A stretch of DNA of 64,000 bases from Methanomicrobium antiquum (GCF_029633915.1 NZ_CP091092.1:1674001-1738000); one strand, 5' to 3'; positions 45,262 through 55,200 are shown, counted from the first letter of the stretch. Made by a program: numbers and translations. The notes: a model not told the origin generated them from the letters alone.

Positions 45262-46461
45262 ATGAATATAGGAGAACTTCCTTCAATTGAATTGCAGATG
45301 AGTCTGCTCTTGTTCGTCGCTTTGGGAGGATATCTTCTCGCATCAAGAATTAATCAGTCCGCAGTGGTAGGTGAAATTTTAATCGGACTAATAGTTGGTC
45401 CGAGTTTTCTAAATCTCATCACATATACCGATTTTGTTCAGAGTATTGCCGCTCTAGGTGCAGTAATTTTAATGTTTGTCATTGGTTTTGAATTCAACAT
45501 AAAAGAATTAAGCAATATAAAATTCGGAATCATAGGATTTTCAGGTGTGATAATTCCATGGATTTGCGGATATTTTATTGCAGTTCTGTTTGGATTTGAC
45601 TTTATTAGTGCTCTTTTTATTGGAACAGCACTTACTGCAACAAGTATAGCAATAACTGCGAATGTTCTTCGTGAGATGTGTCTTTTGGATACAGAAGTTG
45701 CAAAGGCAATAATTGGTGCAGCAGTAATTGATGATGTCTTAAGTCTTTTGGCACTTTCTATAACAGCTGATGTCGCATCAGGATCATTCTCTTATACGGG
45801 AATTGCTTTATCAATTGTAAAACAGGTCGGATTCTTATTAATAGCAGGGTTCATAGGAATCGTATTCATATCAAAATGGATTGAAAAGATTGATAAAACA
45901 CGCCTGGCAATGAAAAATCCTGAATTTGTATTTATCTTTGTTATGATGATTGCATTTTTGTTTGCAACACTATCTGAGTATGTCGGAATTTCAGCTATAA
46001 TCGGAGCATTCATCGCAGGTGTTTCATTTAACGGAGTAAATTTGAAGCACAGCCATGATATTGAGGCAGGTGCTGATTTTCTCTATATCATCTTCGGCTC
46101 AATATTCTTTGTATCTCTTGGCATTCTCGTAGATATTCATGTAATGACACAGGAAGCTGTCGTCTTTTTAGTTGTTCTGACAATTGCGGCTGTTATTACA
46201 AAACTCATAGGCTGTAGTATTCCTGCAAAGATTATGGGTTATTCAGGACGTGACTCACTTGCAATAGGCTTTGGTATGTCTCCCCGTGGAGAGGTTGCAA
46301 TGATTGTTGCATTAATGGGGCTTACTATGGGTCTTATCGGACAGGGGGTATATGCGGCAATTGTTTTAATGAGTCTTATTACAACAATTTTAACCCCGAT
46401 TCTCTTTAGAAACTGGCTGTTTAAAAAAGAAGTAATAGCATGTGATTTAGAGAATAAATAA
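45262..46461 (+). CDS. Na+/H+ antiporter, CPA2 (KefB/NapA) family
   Basis: The 399-residue protein has about 12 membrane helices. The ion-binding pair of Asp residues is visible in GAAVIDDVLSLLAL. Other conserved parts are GEILIGLIVGPS near the start, ATSIAITANVL and SPRGEVAMIVA near the end. No TrkA-N domain is attached. The probable role is sodium or potassium/proton exchange across the cell membrane. Confidence 0.9.
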   Translation: MNIGELPSIELQMSLLLFVALGGYLLASRINQSAVVGEILIGLIVGPSFLNLITYTDFVQSIAALGAVILMFVIGFEFNIKELSNIKFGIIGFSGVIIPWICGYFIAVLFGFDFISALFIGTALTATSIAITANVLREMCLLDTEVAKAIIGAAVIDDVLSLLALSITADVASGSFSYTGIALSIVKQVGFLLIAGFIGIVFISKWIEKIDKTRLAMKNPEFVFIFVMMIAFLFATLSEYVGISAIIGAFIAGVSFNGVNLKHSHDIEAGADFLYIIFGSIFFVSLGILVDIHVMTQEAVVFLVVLTIAAVITKLIGCSIPAKIMGYSGRDSLAIGFGMSPRGEVAMIVALMGLTMGLIGQGVYAAIVLMSLITTILTPILFRNWLFKKEVIACDLENK

Positions 46462-46509
46462 TTTTTTTTCCAATACATTTATCTTTTTTTCAAATCAATT
46501 AAAAAAATT

Positions 46510-46989
46510 ATGGAAGTAAAAGAAACTCTAAAAGGAGTCCCCGGACTTCTAAGACCCTTTAAAAAATTCTTAGAGGATGAAAACCTATCAGAAAACAGCC
46601 AGATTGTATTTTACGGATGCCCCGGAACATGTCTTCCGTTTATAGAGCTTATTGCATTTGCAATACGAAGTCTGCCGGTAAAATGCATTTTTGTACCTTT
46701 CCTTGAGGAGGAAAAAGCCGCGGCCCTCACAATAATTGATGGCATGGGTGCACAGATAAATCCCGGAAAAGTAAAGCCTGACCCAAAGGTGGTTGTTATA
46801 ATGGGCGGACTTTCGATGCCAAACATTCCTGTAACAGCAGAAGATACACTAAATACAATCTCAAAATATGACGCAAAAGTTGTTGGAATATGCTTTATGG
46901 AGATGCTTGAAAAAGAGGGCTGGACTGAGAAGATAAACTTTGATATGATTATTGACGCCGCAATAGATCCGGTAAAAGTCTATCGTTAA
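46510..46989 (+). CDS. DUF2124 family protein
   Basis: The 159-residue soluble protein has FYGCPGTCLPFIELIAFAIR near the N-terminus and KVVVIMGGLSMPNIPVTAED in the middle, which I recognise as DUF2124, a small family of methanogens. Alternating strand and helix segments suggest a Rossmann-like fold. Two cysteines (CPGTC) could bind a metal. The function is unknown. It starts 48 bp after the antiporter stop and may be co-transcribed with it. Confidence 0.75.
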   Translation: MEVKETLKGVPGLLRPFKKFLEDENLSENSQIVFYGCPGTCLPFIELIAFAIRSLPVKCIFVPFLEEEKAAALTIIDGMGAQINPGKVKPDPKVVVIMGGLSMPNIPVTAEDTLNTISKYDAKVVGICFMEMLEKEGWTEKINFDMIIDAAIDPVKVYR

Positions 46990-47085
46990 AGTTAAGATAA
47001 TTCTAATCTTAATGACTCTTCGCCATATTTCTGATCACCCTAATTTGGAATTGATTTGTCGCGATGTACACAATATCCCCGGGAA

Positions 47086-47161
47086 CCGGAGGGGCTTAGC
47101 CCCCCTCCGGTGACCTATCGTAAGCGGGGTGGGTTTAAGGGAGGGGCCTGTCCCCTCCCTT
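47086..47161. repeat. Pair of GC-rich perfect hairpins
   Basis: CCGGAGGGG (47086-47094) pairs with CCCCTCCGG (47102-47110). AAGGGAGGGG (47137-47146) pairs with CCCCTCCCTT (47152-47161). The 9- and 10-bp stems have no mismatches and are far richer in G and C than the surrounding DNA. They may be a REP-like mobile sequence, a transcription barrier or part of an RNA. The rest of the gap (46990-47568) shows no gene. Confidence 0.7.
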
Positions 47162-47439
47162 GCTAATAATCGATTAGCTTTGATTGTTTTCCAGTCAAGG
47201 CCAGTAACCTAAGAAACTGATGAAATCTTCCATATCAATAATCTTAAAAGCCCACAAATGAGAACATAGATGTGAATGCAGAAATGCATTCCCTCCATTT
47301 GTAATGTTTATTGGACATATCATCAGATTTGGAGGTTATTCTCTAAGTTGTTTCTCTTTTTGGATAGTCCTAACTTTCAGAAAAATGGAGAAGAACCATC
47401 TTAATTAATTAACTCCAAAAAAACTCATTAAATTCTATT

Positions 47440-47543
47440 TTATGTAACAGCCTCATATAAGTCACAAAGTAAATTTCATGCAAATTAAACCTGTTTTACA
47501 GAATAAACTTATATATGAAAGTAAGTTACGAAGTAACTTTCAT
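47440..47543 (-). repeat. Dispersed repeat, copy 10 (module B, minus orientation)
   Basis: It contains TATATGAAAGTAAGTTACGAAGTAACTTTCAT, in which ATGAAAGT and ACTTTCAT also pair, and a second half-site GTCACAAAGTAAATTTCATG upstream. It ends 26 bp before the 3' end of frhB and could act in termination or mRNA 3'-end structure of the frh operon. Confidence 0.65.
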
Positions 47544-47568
47544 CTGAAATTAAAAAAAATAAAAAAAT

Positions 47569-48432
47569 TTAGATGTAAGGGTTGCGAAGGCCCTTGCCGA
47601 CACCAAAGGAGGCACGCTCCTCAAGTGTCTTCTGATTCTTGTCAATCTTGCCTGTTGCAAGTTTTGTGACAAGGTCAAGGCCTGGCTTTACGCCTGCAAT
47701 GTCCTTTGTCTCAAAGTAGCCTGCGGCTACTGCCTTTGACCAGACATCCTCACCCTTCTTTGTGCGTACAAAGACTGTGCTCCATCCATCAGGGCTTCCA
47801 ACTGAACCTGTTGAAACATCAGCAAGGTTTGCTACGTAGTCAAGACATACGTGGCATCCGGGCTGTTCATATTTGTGTGTTGCACCGAGCGGAATCTGTG
47901 AAAGAGCTCCACGCTCTGTGTATACTGAGAACTTGCCCTTTCCGATATCCATCTTAACTGCAGATTCCATCTTGATATTACAGTGGTCTTCAACAATTGA
48001 TTCAAGACCCTGATATGGGAAGTTTTCCATGCAGAAAATACCAATTGCAAGTGCAATTTTGTCAGGAACTTTACGCATTCCAAGTGGGTAAAGCTGTGCT
48101 TTTCTCAAAGCCTGCATCTGGCATGGGGTTCCCACAATACCAACCTTATCAAGACCATATGAACGTGTTGCTTCTTTGATAAGCATCATGTTCGGGCTGA
48201 TTGAATATTTGGTACCACGTGCTGCAAGAAGTTCTGCTTTTGATGTTGCGACAATTGGCTCAGGCTTGAATGGCTCATCGCCAGGTCCTGCAACAATTGC
48301 TCCGTCAATAATACCCTCTTCGAGAGCATATGCAAAGAGCTGTGTTACAATTCCTCCGTCCTGGGAGCATTTCAGAATATCTGCGTCTGCTGCACGTGCA
48401 GATACTGCTGTCTTGTAATTTCCAAGTACCAT
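47569..48432 (-). CDS. frhB: Coenzyme F420-reducing hydrogenase, beta subunit
   Basis: FrhB carries FAD and one [4Fe-4S] cluster and passes electrons to F420. The 287-residue product starts MVLGNYKTAVSARAAD. Family signs are SQDGGIVTQLFAYALEEG, GTPCQMQALRKAQ, FCMENFPY and CHVCLDYVANLADVS. The ATG at 48432 has GGAGG eight bases upstream and begins 1 bp after frhG; the longer frame from 48486 would run into frhG. Last gene of frhADGB. Confidence 0.97.
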   Translation of the reverse strand: MVLGNYKTAVSARAADADILKCSQDGGIVTQLFAYALEEGIIDGAIVAGPGDEPFKPEPIVATSKAELLAARGTKYSISPNMMLIKEATRSYGLDKVGIVGTPCQMQALRKAQLYPLGMRKVPDKIALAIGIFCMENFPYQGLESIVEDHCNIKMESAVKMDIGKGKFSVYTERGALSQIPLGATHKYEQPGCHVCLDYVANLADVSTGSVGSPDGWSTVFVRTKKGEDVWSKAVAAGYFETKDIAGVKPGLDLVTKLATGKIDKNQKTLEERASFGVGKGLRNPYI

Positions 48433-48433
48433 T

Positions 48434-49381
48434 TTACTCTCCTCCCTTACCCATTGCACCATCAATTGCTTCAATGATTCCTTCAAACTGATTTACTACA
48501 TCAAAGCTGAAGAAACTGCGTGGGCACTGTGCATAACATGCACCACATTTAATGCACATTTCACGGTCAATGTTTGGCCTTCCATATTCAATTGTGATTG
48601 CACGTACAGGGCAGCTTGCCGCACATGTACCGCATCCCATACAAAGACCCTGGTTTATGACATCAACCATTAAGTCACAGCCACATGCTTCAGTTCCGCG
48701 TTTTGCAAGGTCCATGAGAGGCTTTAAGTAAGCTCCTGCAAGTGCCTTCTGGTCATCATTGCCCTGTAAGAGCAGGTATGCCATAACACAAACGTTTCTG
48801 ATTGCTTCTGCTCCCGGCGGGCATGATGGCAGATATACATCTACATCAATTAAGTCGCCAATTGGAACATAGGACTCATGCTGAGGCTGGTTCCACTGAC
48901 CGCCACGGCAGAATCTTGTAATATTTCCATATGCTGCACATCCACCAAGGGCGACAACAACTTTTGCCTTCTCCCTGGTTTCTTTAATCTCTCTGACGGA
49001 ACACTCGTCCTGGAGACATACTGATCCTTCTACTAAAGCAACATCCATTTCAGGAATGTGCCTTACATCTGCAAGTGTCAGACAGTATACAAGGTCTGCA
49101 TAGTCATCCAGAATCTTGAAGAGCCCCTCATAGTTATCTGCAAGGGACACAAGACATCCGGTACATCCGGACATATGAACGTGTCCAACGGTAATTTTGT
49201 TTACCACAGGCTTTTCCTCCTTAATTTTTCCATCCTGTTTTTGTTCAACCTTCACATCTTCGGGCTTCTGAGCCGGTTTAGGCTCTGCGGGTTTCGCTGC
49301 AACCTTAACCTTTTCAGGCTTCTTTTCAGGCGCCTGCGGGCTCCCCGTGAAGATCTCTTTAAGACGTGATAGTAGTCCCAT
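48434..49381 (-). CDS. frhG: Coenzyme F420-reducing hydrogenase, gamma (small) subunit
   Basis: The small hydrogenase subunit relays electrons through Fe-S clusters from FrhA to FrhB. After an N-terminal part of about 60 residues rich in Lys, Pro, Glu and Val, the core starts VGHVHMSGCTGCLVSL. It has GGCAAYG, SCPPGAEAI and two ferredoxin-type sites, CMGCGTCAASCP and CIKCGACYAQCP. The 315-residue length exceeds the usual size because of the N-terminal stretch. ATG with GGGGTGG upstream; overlaps frhD by 23 bp. Confidence 0.97.
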   Translation of the reverse strand: MGLLSRLKEIFTGSPQAPEKKPEKVKVAAKPAEPKPAQKPEDVKVEQKQDGKIKEEKPVVNKITVGHVHMSGCTGCLVSLADNYEGLFKILDDYADLVYCLTLADVRHIPEMDVALVEGSVCLQDECSVREIKETREKAKVVVALGGCAAYGNITRFCRGGQWNQPQHESYVPIGDLIDVDVYLPSCPPGAEAIRNVCVMAYLLLQGNDDQKALAGAYLKPLMDLAKRGTEACGCDLMVDVINQGLCMGCGTCAASCPVRAITIEYGRPNIDREMCIKCGACYAQCPRSFFSFDVVNQFEGIIEAIDGAMGKGGE

Positions 49382-49874
49382 AATCCACCCCTACTTCTGA
49401 CAGTGCAAGTTGCACTGCCTTCGGAATGGCCTTTCTAACGCTTTCAGTGACCCAGAACTCCGCGTCTTCCGACTCGTTGTCAATCTGGGATATGTCGATG
49501 TTTTGCGGCTGGCATCCGAATATTACAATATCAGTTCTTTCAGACAAAACATTCAATGGTTCTTTAAGGCCCCATGAATGCGGATCGGTATATGCACCGG
49601 GTGATAAAACATCAGGTGTAACTCTAGTGATCTCGCCGGGTTCTCCCCCAAAGTCCATAATATCAATAATAATCAGTTTTTTAACAGAAATGTCGGACTG
49701 CGCCATAAGTGTAAAAAGATAATGCGGACCTGCAAGCCCTGCATCCAGCACTTTAACACTTTCAGGAAGTGACAATTTTTTCATCTCAGCAATAACTGCC
49801 GGTCCGAAACCGTCATCAGTCTGAAGCGGATTTCCGCATCCGACAATCATATTTTCAGCATACCAGTCAGACAT
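49359..49874 (-). CDS. frhD: Hydrogenase maturation endopeptidase FrhD
   Basis: FrhD trims the C-terminus of FrhA after nickel insertion. The 171-residue product starts MSDWYAENMIVGCGNPLQTD, with the family motif GCGNPLQTDDGFGP (metal-binding Glu/Asp region) and LIIIDIMDFGG. Upstream GTG (49880) and TTG codons are possible starts; I prefer the ATG at 49874. It lies between frhA (9-bp gap) and frhG (23-bp overlap). Confidence 0.93.
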   Translation of the reverse strand: MSDWYAENMIVGCGNPLQTDDGFGPAVIAEMKKLSLPESVKVLDAGLAGPHYLFTLMAQSDISVKKLIIIDIMDFGGEPGEITRVTPDVLSPGAYTDPHSWGLKEPLNVLSERTDIVIFGCQPQNIDISQIDNESEDAEFWVTESVRKAIPKAVQLALSEVGVDYGTTITS

Positions 49875-49883
49875 CAACACAAC

Positions 49884-51254
49884 TCACTGAACAAGCTTCT
49901 GGGCCACTACCTTCTTCTCTTCATCGACCACCATCATGTGTGTAGCACATGACACACATGGGTCGTAGGCACGAACAATTACCTCAGCAAGCTGCCATGG
50001 CGCACCTTCAAGTGCACGGCTGACTGTTGGGAAATTCCATGTGGTTGGCACAAGAAGTGAATACCACTGGACACGTCCGTCCTTTACCTTTGCAAGGTGT
50101 ACATCTGTTCCACGTGGTGCTTCGTTGGCACACCATCCAAGTGAGCCGTCACCCTGTGGAATTTCGTCTGCTATTACACTGCCGGATGTATCAAGTGCAT
50201 CTATTGCATCAATCATGCTGTATAGAGTGTCAGGATATTCCATCTGGCGTGCGATCTGAAGACCCATTGCACCTTTTCTGTCATAGTTACGGAACATTGC
50301 AAGACGTGCACGTGGACCTACCTCTACAGGTGCTCCATCATACAGAGGAACTGCAGTACATGCTTCCATCTGTGGCCATGCCTTTCCACCTGCCGGTGTT
50401 GTAGCATGGTTTGGATAGTTCGGATCGTCAAGTGTTATATCTTCCTGACCCATGTACCAGTCCCATGGTCTTACATCTGTCCAGCGTTCAGGGAACCACC
50501 TTTGATCTGCATCAAGGTTTGTGTTTCCATAGAGCGGATCTACTGCCATGTAACCCTGGTCGTGGAATCCGAACTTGCTGTTCTTCTCTACTTCGTAACT
50601 TCCTGCAACTGCTGCTGTTCCACGCTCATCCCAGTTCTTAAAGACTGAGATCATGAAATCCATCTGTGCTACAGCAAGAGAGACACCCTCTTTTGCAAGA
50701 TCGTACATCTTTGCTTTTGCACGCGGTGAAACATTCTTGTACATACCACCGATTCTTGGGTTTGACGGGTGAATAGGCTCTCCACCAGCGATCTCACCAA
50801 TAGTCTGGCCGATCTCACGAAGTCTCTGTAGACGCAGTGCAACGCTGCGTACTGGTTCTTCCTTTGAGAACGGGTTGATCTGTACATCAGTGCCTGGAAG
50901 ATACATGTCCGGCAATGAAAGGATGTTGTGCAGTGCATGACTGTGCAGTCTGTTTGCACACTGCAGAATTATACGCAGGAGATATGCATCGTCAGGAATT
51001 TCACAGCCGATGGAACCCTCCATTGCTTCTATACCTGCGAGAGTGTGCGCAATTGGACAGATACCACAGACACGTGATGAAATCTTTGGTGCCTGATGCA
51101 TTGTTTTTCCAATTGCGAGTTTCTCGATACCCCTCACAGGTGTGATACTGAGCCAGTCACCACGCTCAATTATGCCCTCATCGTTTACCTTAAGGACGAG
51201 CTTTGTGTGACCCTCATGCCTTGTGGTTGGGGAAACCTCTACAACTTTCGACAA
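49884..51254 (-). CDS. frhA: Coenzyme F420-reducing hydrogenase, alpha (large) subunit
   Basis: FrhA holds the NiFe site that splits H2. The 456-residue protein has the N-terminal nickel-ligand motif SRVCGICPIAHTLAG (RxCGxC) and the C-terminal DPCVSCATHMMVV (DPCxxCxxH). Cleavage by FrhD would follow the His-Met of that motif. All four ligand positions are Cys; no selenocysteine codon is seen. TTG start with GAGG eight bases upstream. It heads frhADGB. The upstream region holds an inverted repeat TGTG-TTTTA-CACA (about 51298-51310) that could be an operator. Confidence 0.97.
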   Translation of the reverse strand: MSKVVEVSPTTRHEGHTKLVLKVNDEGIIERGDWLSITPVRGIEKLAIGKTMHQAPKISSRVCGICPIAHTLAGIEAMEGSIGCEIPDDAYLLRIILQCANRLHSHALHNILSLPDMYLPGTDVQINPFSKEEPVRSVALRLQRLREIGQTIGEIAGGEPIHPSNPRIGGMYKNVSPRAKAKMYDLAKEGVSLAVAQMDFMISVFKNWDERGTAAVAGSYEVEKNSKFGFHDQGYMAVDPLYGNTNLDADQRWFPERWTDVRPWDWYMGQEDITLDDPNYPNHATTPAGGKAWPQMEACTAVPLYDGAPVEVGPRARLAMFRNYDRKGAMGLQIARQMEYPDTLYSMIDAIDALDTSGSVIADEIPQGDGSLGWCANEAPRGTDVHLAKVKDGRVQWYSLLVPTTWNFPTVSRALEGAPWQLAEVIVRAYDPCVSCATHMMVVDEEKKVVAQKLVQ

Positions 51255-51528
51255 ATTAATCGCCTCATTAATAAATTTTTGTTCATTTCGCTATACTCTG
51301 TGTAAAACACACATTGTTTTATTGCAACACACGTACCTGAACCTTAAATTTCAGTACGCTAATTTCTAATTTCAGTTCTTTCTTTAAAAATAGCTTTCGT
51401 TGTTGATTTGTGAGTTTGCTATTTTTATAATTTTTCGTAACACTCTTTGCACAACATAGCCAAAAGAGTGAGGACGCAAAAATCCCAAAAAAATGATTTT
51501 AAGAAAAATATTAATTCAAATTTAAATT

Positions 51529-52467
51529 TCAGGCAGATTCATTGAGTTCTGCACGAAGTTCCGCGATTGTCGCTTTTCTTTCAGCATACGCATCATGCTG
51601 ATGAATGCTCTCTTCGTTTGTTTGTCTGATTCTGATTAGAGAATCTCCAGGCAAAAATGCAAAATCACTCAAAACTCTTTTTGCCATTTCCCTGACACAG
51701 TCCTCAACAAAGCGGGCATTTTTATGCGCACTATAGACAACGTGGCTCTCATCTCCGCGTTTTAATAATTCATATATTTTTGCACTCATTGAATCCTTAA
51801 GAACAGTGATTAAATCCTCAAGATTGACACGCTGATCATCATCTGTTTCAATACACAAAAATCCCTTGCCACGCTGGTTGTGTGTGGCCATGGGAACTTC
51901 AGATAAAAATGCCTCAATCTTCTCCTCTTCAATTTCAAGTTCACGAAGTTTGTTTGAAGCAATCTCCTTCATTATATTTTGTGCACAGGGACATGCAGTA
52001 ATTCCGGTAACCTCTGCACCGATGCTCTTTCTTACAATCGGATTGGAATTGTTTCTTTGTGCAATTGCACTTGCAACAACCTTTACAACCTCATCACATT
52101 CTGTTCCGGAAACAGGAGTCTCTCTTCTCACCATAAAGGTGCTGTTCATTCTGACCTCTGTCCTGTCAGCATATTCATGATGATCAAGAAGTTTTCTTGC
52201 AACAGAATTGCATACATCTTCTATTCCATCAACCTTTCCCTTGACAGTCTGTTGCAAAACTTCGTCAATTACTTCAAAGTTTCTGGACATATTTGCGCCC
52301 TTAAGACTGCTTGGAAGGTCAACAAATACATCAAAACTTGATATGAATATTACAGGGCGTTTTCCAGGCCTTGCAACTTCTACTAATTTCTTTACGTTTT
52401 TCACACCAACCCTTGTCAGATTGATGCGAACTTCAGGTAAAGTAGACTGGGTATCAGGTAATTCCAT
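51529..52467 (-). CDS. mptA: GTP cyclohydrolase MptA (archaeal, Fe(II)-dependent type)
   Basis: MptA opens GTP to the cyclic phosphate of dihydroneopterin, the first step toward methanopterin. The 312-residue protein begins MELPDTQSTLPEVRINLTRVGVKNVKK. It has ITACPCAQNIMKE (Cys ligand region shared with FolE2), MATHNQRGKGFLCIE and ESIHQHDAYAER near the end. ATG with GAGGT seven bases upstream. It lies about 275 bp downstream of frhA's promoter on the opposite side, so it has its own promoter. Confidence 0.95.
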   Translation of the reverse strand: MELPDTQSTLPEVRINLTRVGVKNVKKLVEVARPGKRPVIFISSFDVFVDLPSSLKGANMSRNFEVIDEVLQQTVKGKVDGIEDVCNSVARKLLDHHEYADRTEVRMNSTFMVRRETPVSGTECDEVVKVVASAIAQRNNSNPIVRKSIGAEVTGITACPCAQNIMKEIASNKLRELEIEEEKIEAFLSEVPMATHNQRGKGFLCIETDDDQRVNLEDLITVLKDSMSAKIYELLKRGDESHVVYSAHKNARFVEDCVREMAKRVLSDFAFLPGDSLIRIRQTNEESIHQHDAYAERKATIAELRAELNESA

Positions 52468-53007
52468 TGAATAAACCTCTTATATGGCGTCATTTTATCT
52501 CTGCAACGAAAGAATTACCTCCACTTGGCAGTCAGACAAAATACCATATTTCTATTTGGTCTTTGTACCTATTTTCTATCACAAATATAATATTTATGAA
52601 GTTGCACACGACTTCAATAAGAAAAAAAATAACCATAAGATATTTTTCGATTAAAAGAAGAGGTTAATTGAAAAAATTACGACTAATTCAGATGTTAAAA
52701 AAATATTAATGAAAAAAAAGTATATTTTTTTCAAAATTCTCCAGAACCTGTTTGCGCGATTAAAAAATCTTTTATGAAACGTCCGGATAAATAAAAAACA
52801 GCCTTAGAGTTTGTCATTTAGATAATAGCCAACGATTTTTCACTCAAAACACTAAAACATCAGATAAAAATAAGATCATCCATGCCGCAGGTATCAGGGC
52901 AAAAGATGAGAACTTTATTTTTCCCTCTTATCTGACTTAGTATCCGGGTTCTATTCTAACTTCTTACCTGACATCTTACAACATTCTTCATCTAAAATCT
53001 GATGAGC
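52468..53007. other. 540-bp intergenic region upstream of mptA
   Basis: No gene is supported. It contains the mptA promoter region and a stray ribosome-site-like GTGGAGGT on the minus strand (about 52514-52521) followed only by a three-codon frame. The end next to purL is T- and A-rich. The block GGCAGTCAGAC is shared with the DNA just upstream of the frameshifted kinase (about 36675). Confidence 0.5.
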
Positions 53008-55098
53008 TTAAAATCTCATAAGATTTGTTGTAGAAGAGAGAAGTTTTTCAGTCTCTTCCTTTGAAAACTCAATTGTTCCTTCACCCGTATGAATTATAAA
53101 GGACTCTTCTCTGACAACACCGAGTGGAGTAAAAGAAGTGCCTGTTTTAGAAATAATTTCAGCAATCTTTGATTCATCTTCATATGCAACCAAAAAACGT
53201 CCATATGACTCAGAGAACAGCTCTTCAAATGCATTTTCGCCTGCATCTATCTCACAGGACGGACAAAATCCACTGAGAGCACCTAAAAGTCCGCCTCTTG
53301 AAATATCAGTTGCAGAATAAACAGCTCCTGAATTAACAAGCTTTCGCATAATCTCAAGAATAATTACATCAGGAATCCCTGGCGCACTTCCACCACATCC
53401 TGTTAAAAGATCAATTACTGATCCTCCAAACTCAGGCTTTGACTCTCCGATTATTCCAAGCTTCATACCAAAGACAGGTCTTCTAAAAGGCTTTGCAGGA
53501 CCTTTTCCTGCCATACCAACAGAGGGTGTCGGAAGAATGCTTGTATTAAACTCATCAGATTCATTGTATAAGGATACATTTCCGCCGACAACCGGAATTG
53601 AAAGCTTTCTGCACATATCCCCCATTCCCCTGACAGATTCTTTTATCTGCCAGAAAATCTCTTCATGAACAGGGCTTGCAAAATTAAGGCAGTTTACAAT
53701 ACATAATGGCTCAGCACCCATTGCCGCCATGTTTGCGGCGTTTTCATAGACAGTATTTGCACAGCCTTCATAGGGCTTTAGATAAATCTGTCTCGGACTG
53801 CATCCGCAGGATAAATAAAGCGCTGAATCACCAAGGCGAAGGACTCCACAGCCGCTTTCTGTTGATATTGTCTTTAACCCCACATCATGATCATACTGCC
53901 GTTTCACCCAGTCTTTTGATGCGATGTCAGGGTGTGACATAACCTTTGTGCAGAGCGTTTTTAAATCATCTGAGGGCCTATTAAAAGGTTTTTCAGCAGA
54001 GTAAGGCTTTCCTGCCCACTCTTCCTCAGGTGCTCCTCCTACCAAAAGATCAACAGGGAGATCGCATACAACCTGTCCATGGAAAGTAACAATATAGCGA
54101 TTCTCTGCTATTACTTCACCAATATCGCTCCAGCTGAGATCATACTTCTCAATTATAGCTCCGATTTCTAAAACATCTTCAGGCGCAACTTCAATAAGCA
54201 TTCTTTCCTGAGATTCAGCAAGCATAATCTCTACTTCGTTCATTCCTTCCTCACGAAGATGAACCCTGTCAGCGGCGATTCTCGCGCCAAATGTACTTGA
54301 CATCTCAGATGATGCACCGGCAAGACCTGCCGCACCCAAATCCCTGCAGGAGAGTATTTTTCCTGTCGCAGAAAGTTCCATCGTTGCCTCTATGAGAAGC
54401 TTTTCTGTATATGGATCGCCGACCTGAACAGCAGGTCTGTCTTCAGCTTCAGAGTCTTCTGACAGATCGCGGGATGCAAACGATGCTCCGCCAAGACCGT
54501 CCCTTCCGGTTGAAGAACCGTAGAGAATCAGGCGGTTTTTTGGAGCTTTCACACGCGCTGTTAAGAATTTGTCCGGATGCACAACACCGACACAAACAAC
54601 ATTTACAAGAGGGTTTCCGCTGTAATTTTTGTCAAACGTAAGCTCTCCTCTTACAACAGGAACACCTATGCAGTTTCCGTAGTCTCCTATTCCTGAAACA
54701 ATGTGCTCAAACAGATACCTGTTTTTTTCACCGTCAAGATCGCCAAAATAGAGTGGATCCATAAGTGCAACCGGCCTTGAACCCATCGAGATGACATCAC
54801 GAATAATCCCCCCGACACCTGTTGCCGCTCCGTCATAGGGATCGACATAACTTGGGTGATTGTGTGATTCCATTCCTATTGCTATTGCAATGTCATCAGA
54901 AAAACGGACAATTGCGGCATCATCACCAGGCCCTAAAAGAACATTTTCACCATCGGTTGGCAGAGTGCGCAGAAGCGGCTTTGTTGAACGGTATGAACAG
55001 TGTTCACTCCAAAGGTTCTCAAAGCATGCCATTTCAAGTTCTGAAAGAGATCTCTTAATTTCCTTTTCAATATAATCAATATCGCGGGAGCACAGCAT
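53008..55098 (-). CDS. purL: Phosphoribosylformylglycinamidine synthase, PurL subunit
   Basis: PurL amidates FGAR to FGAM in purine synthesis, working with PurS and PurQ, which are not in the window. From the ATG at 55098 the product is 696 residues, the usual size for the small-type PurL. Motifs are FENLWSEHCSYRSTKPLL, GPGDDAAIVRF, ESHNHPSYVDPYDGAATGVG and GAAGLAGASSEM. The frame extends to a TTG at 55155, but those 19 residues are hydrophobic and unlike the family. A TTTTTATATC box near 55160-55170 would start transcription about 40 nt before the ATG. Confidence 0.95.
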   Translation of the reverse strand: MLCSRDIDYIEKEIKRSLSELEMACFENLWSEHCSYRSTKPLLRTLPTDGENVLLGPGDDAAIVRFSDDIAIAIGMESHNHPSYVDPYDGAATGVGGIIRDVISMGSRPVALMDPLYFGDLDGEKNRYLFEHIVSGIGDYGNCIGVPVVRGELTFDKNYSGNPLVNVVCVGVVHPDKFLTARVKAPKNRLILYGSSTGRDGLGGASFASRDLSEDSEAEDRPAVQVGDPYTEKLLIEATMELSATGKILSCRDLGAAGLAGASSEMSSTFGARIAADRVHLREEGMNEVEIMLAESQERMLIEVAPEDVLEIGAIIEKYDLSWSDIGEVIAENRYIVTFHGQVVCDLPVDLLVGGAPEEEWAGKPYSAEKPFNRPSDDLKTLCTKVMSHPDIASKDWVKRQYDHDVGLKTISTESGCGVLRLGDSALYLSCGCSPRQIYLKPYEGCANTVYENAANMAAMGAEPLCIVNCLNFASPVHEEIFWQIKESVRGMGDMCRKLSIPVVGGNVSLYNESDEFNTSILPTPSVGMAGKGPAKPFRRPVFGMKLGIIGESKPEFGGSVIDLLTGCGGSAPGIPDVIILEIMRKLVNSGAVYSATDISRGGLLGALSGFCPSCEIDAGENAFEELFSESYGRFLVAYEDESKIAEIISKTGTSFTPLGVVREESFIIHTGEGTIEFSKEETEKLLSSTTNLMRF

Positions 55099-55200
55099 AA
55101 TTGTAGGAATATGTACTCTTACAAACAGATAATAGATGCCTAAAGAGAGGCACAATTAGAGAAGATATAAAAAAATACGCATATGATTTATCAGATATTA

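Noticed and set aside
47200-47420. Remnant of a transposase between the GC hairpins and frhB
   Set aside because: Short open frames on both strands gave no recognisable transposase motif.
49884-51254. Selenocysteine in FrhA
   Set aside because: All four metal-ligand positions are ordinary Cys codons and no in-frame TGA occurs.
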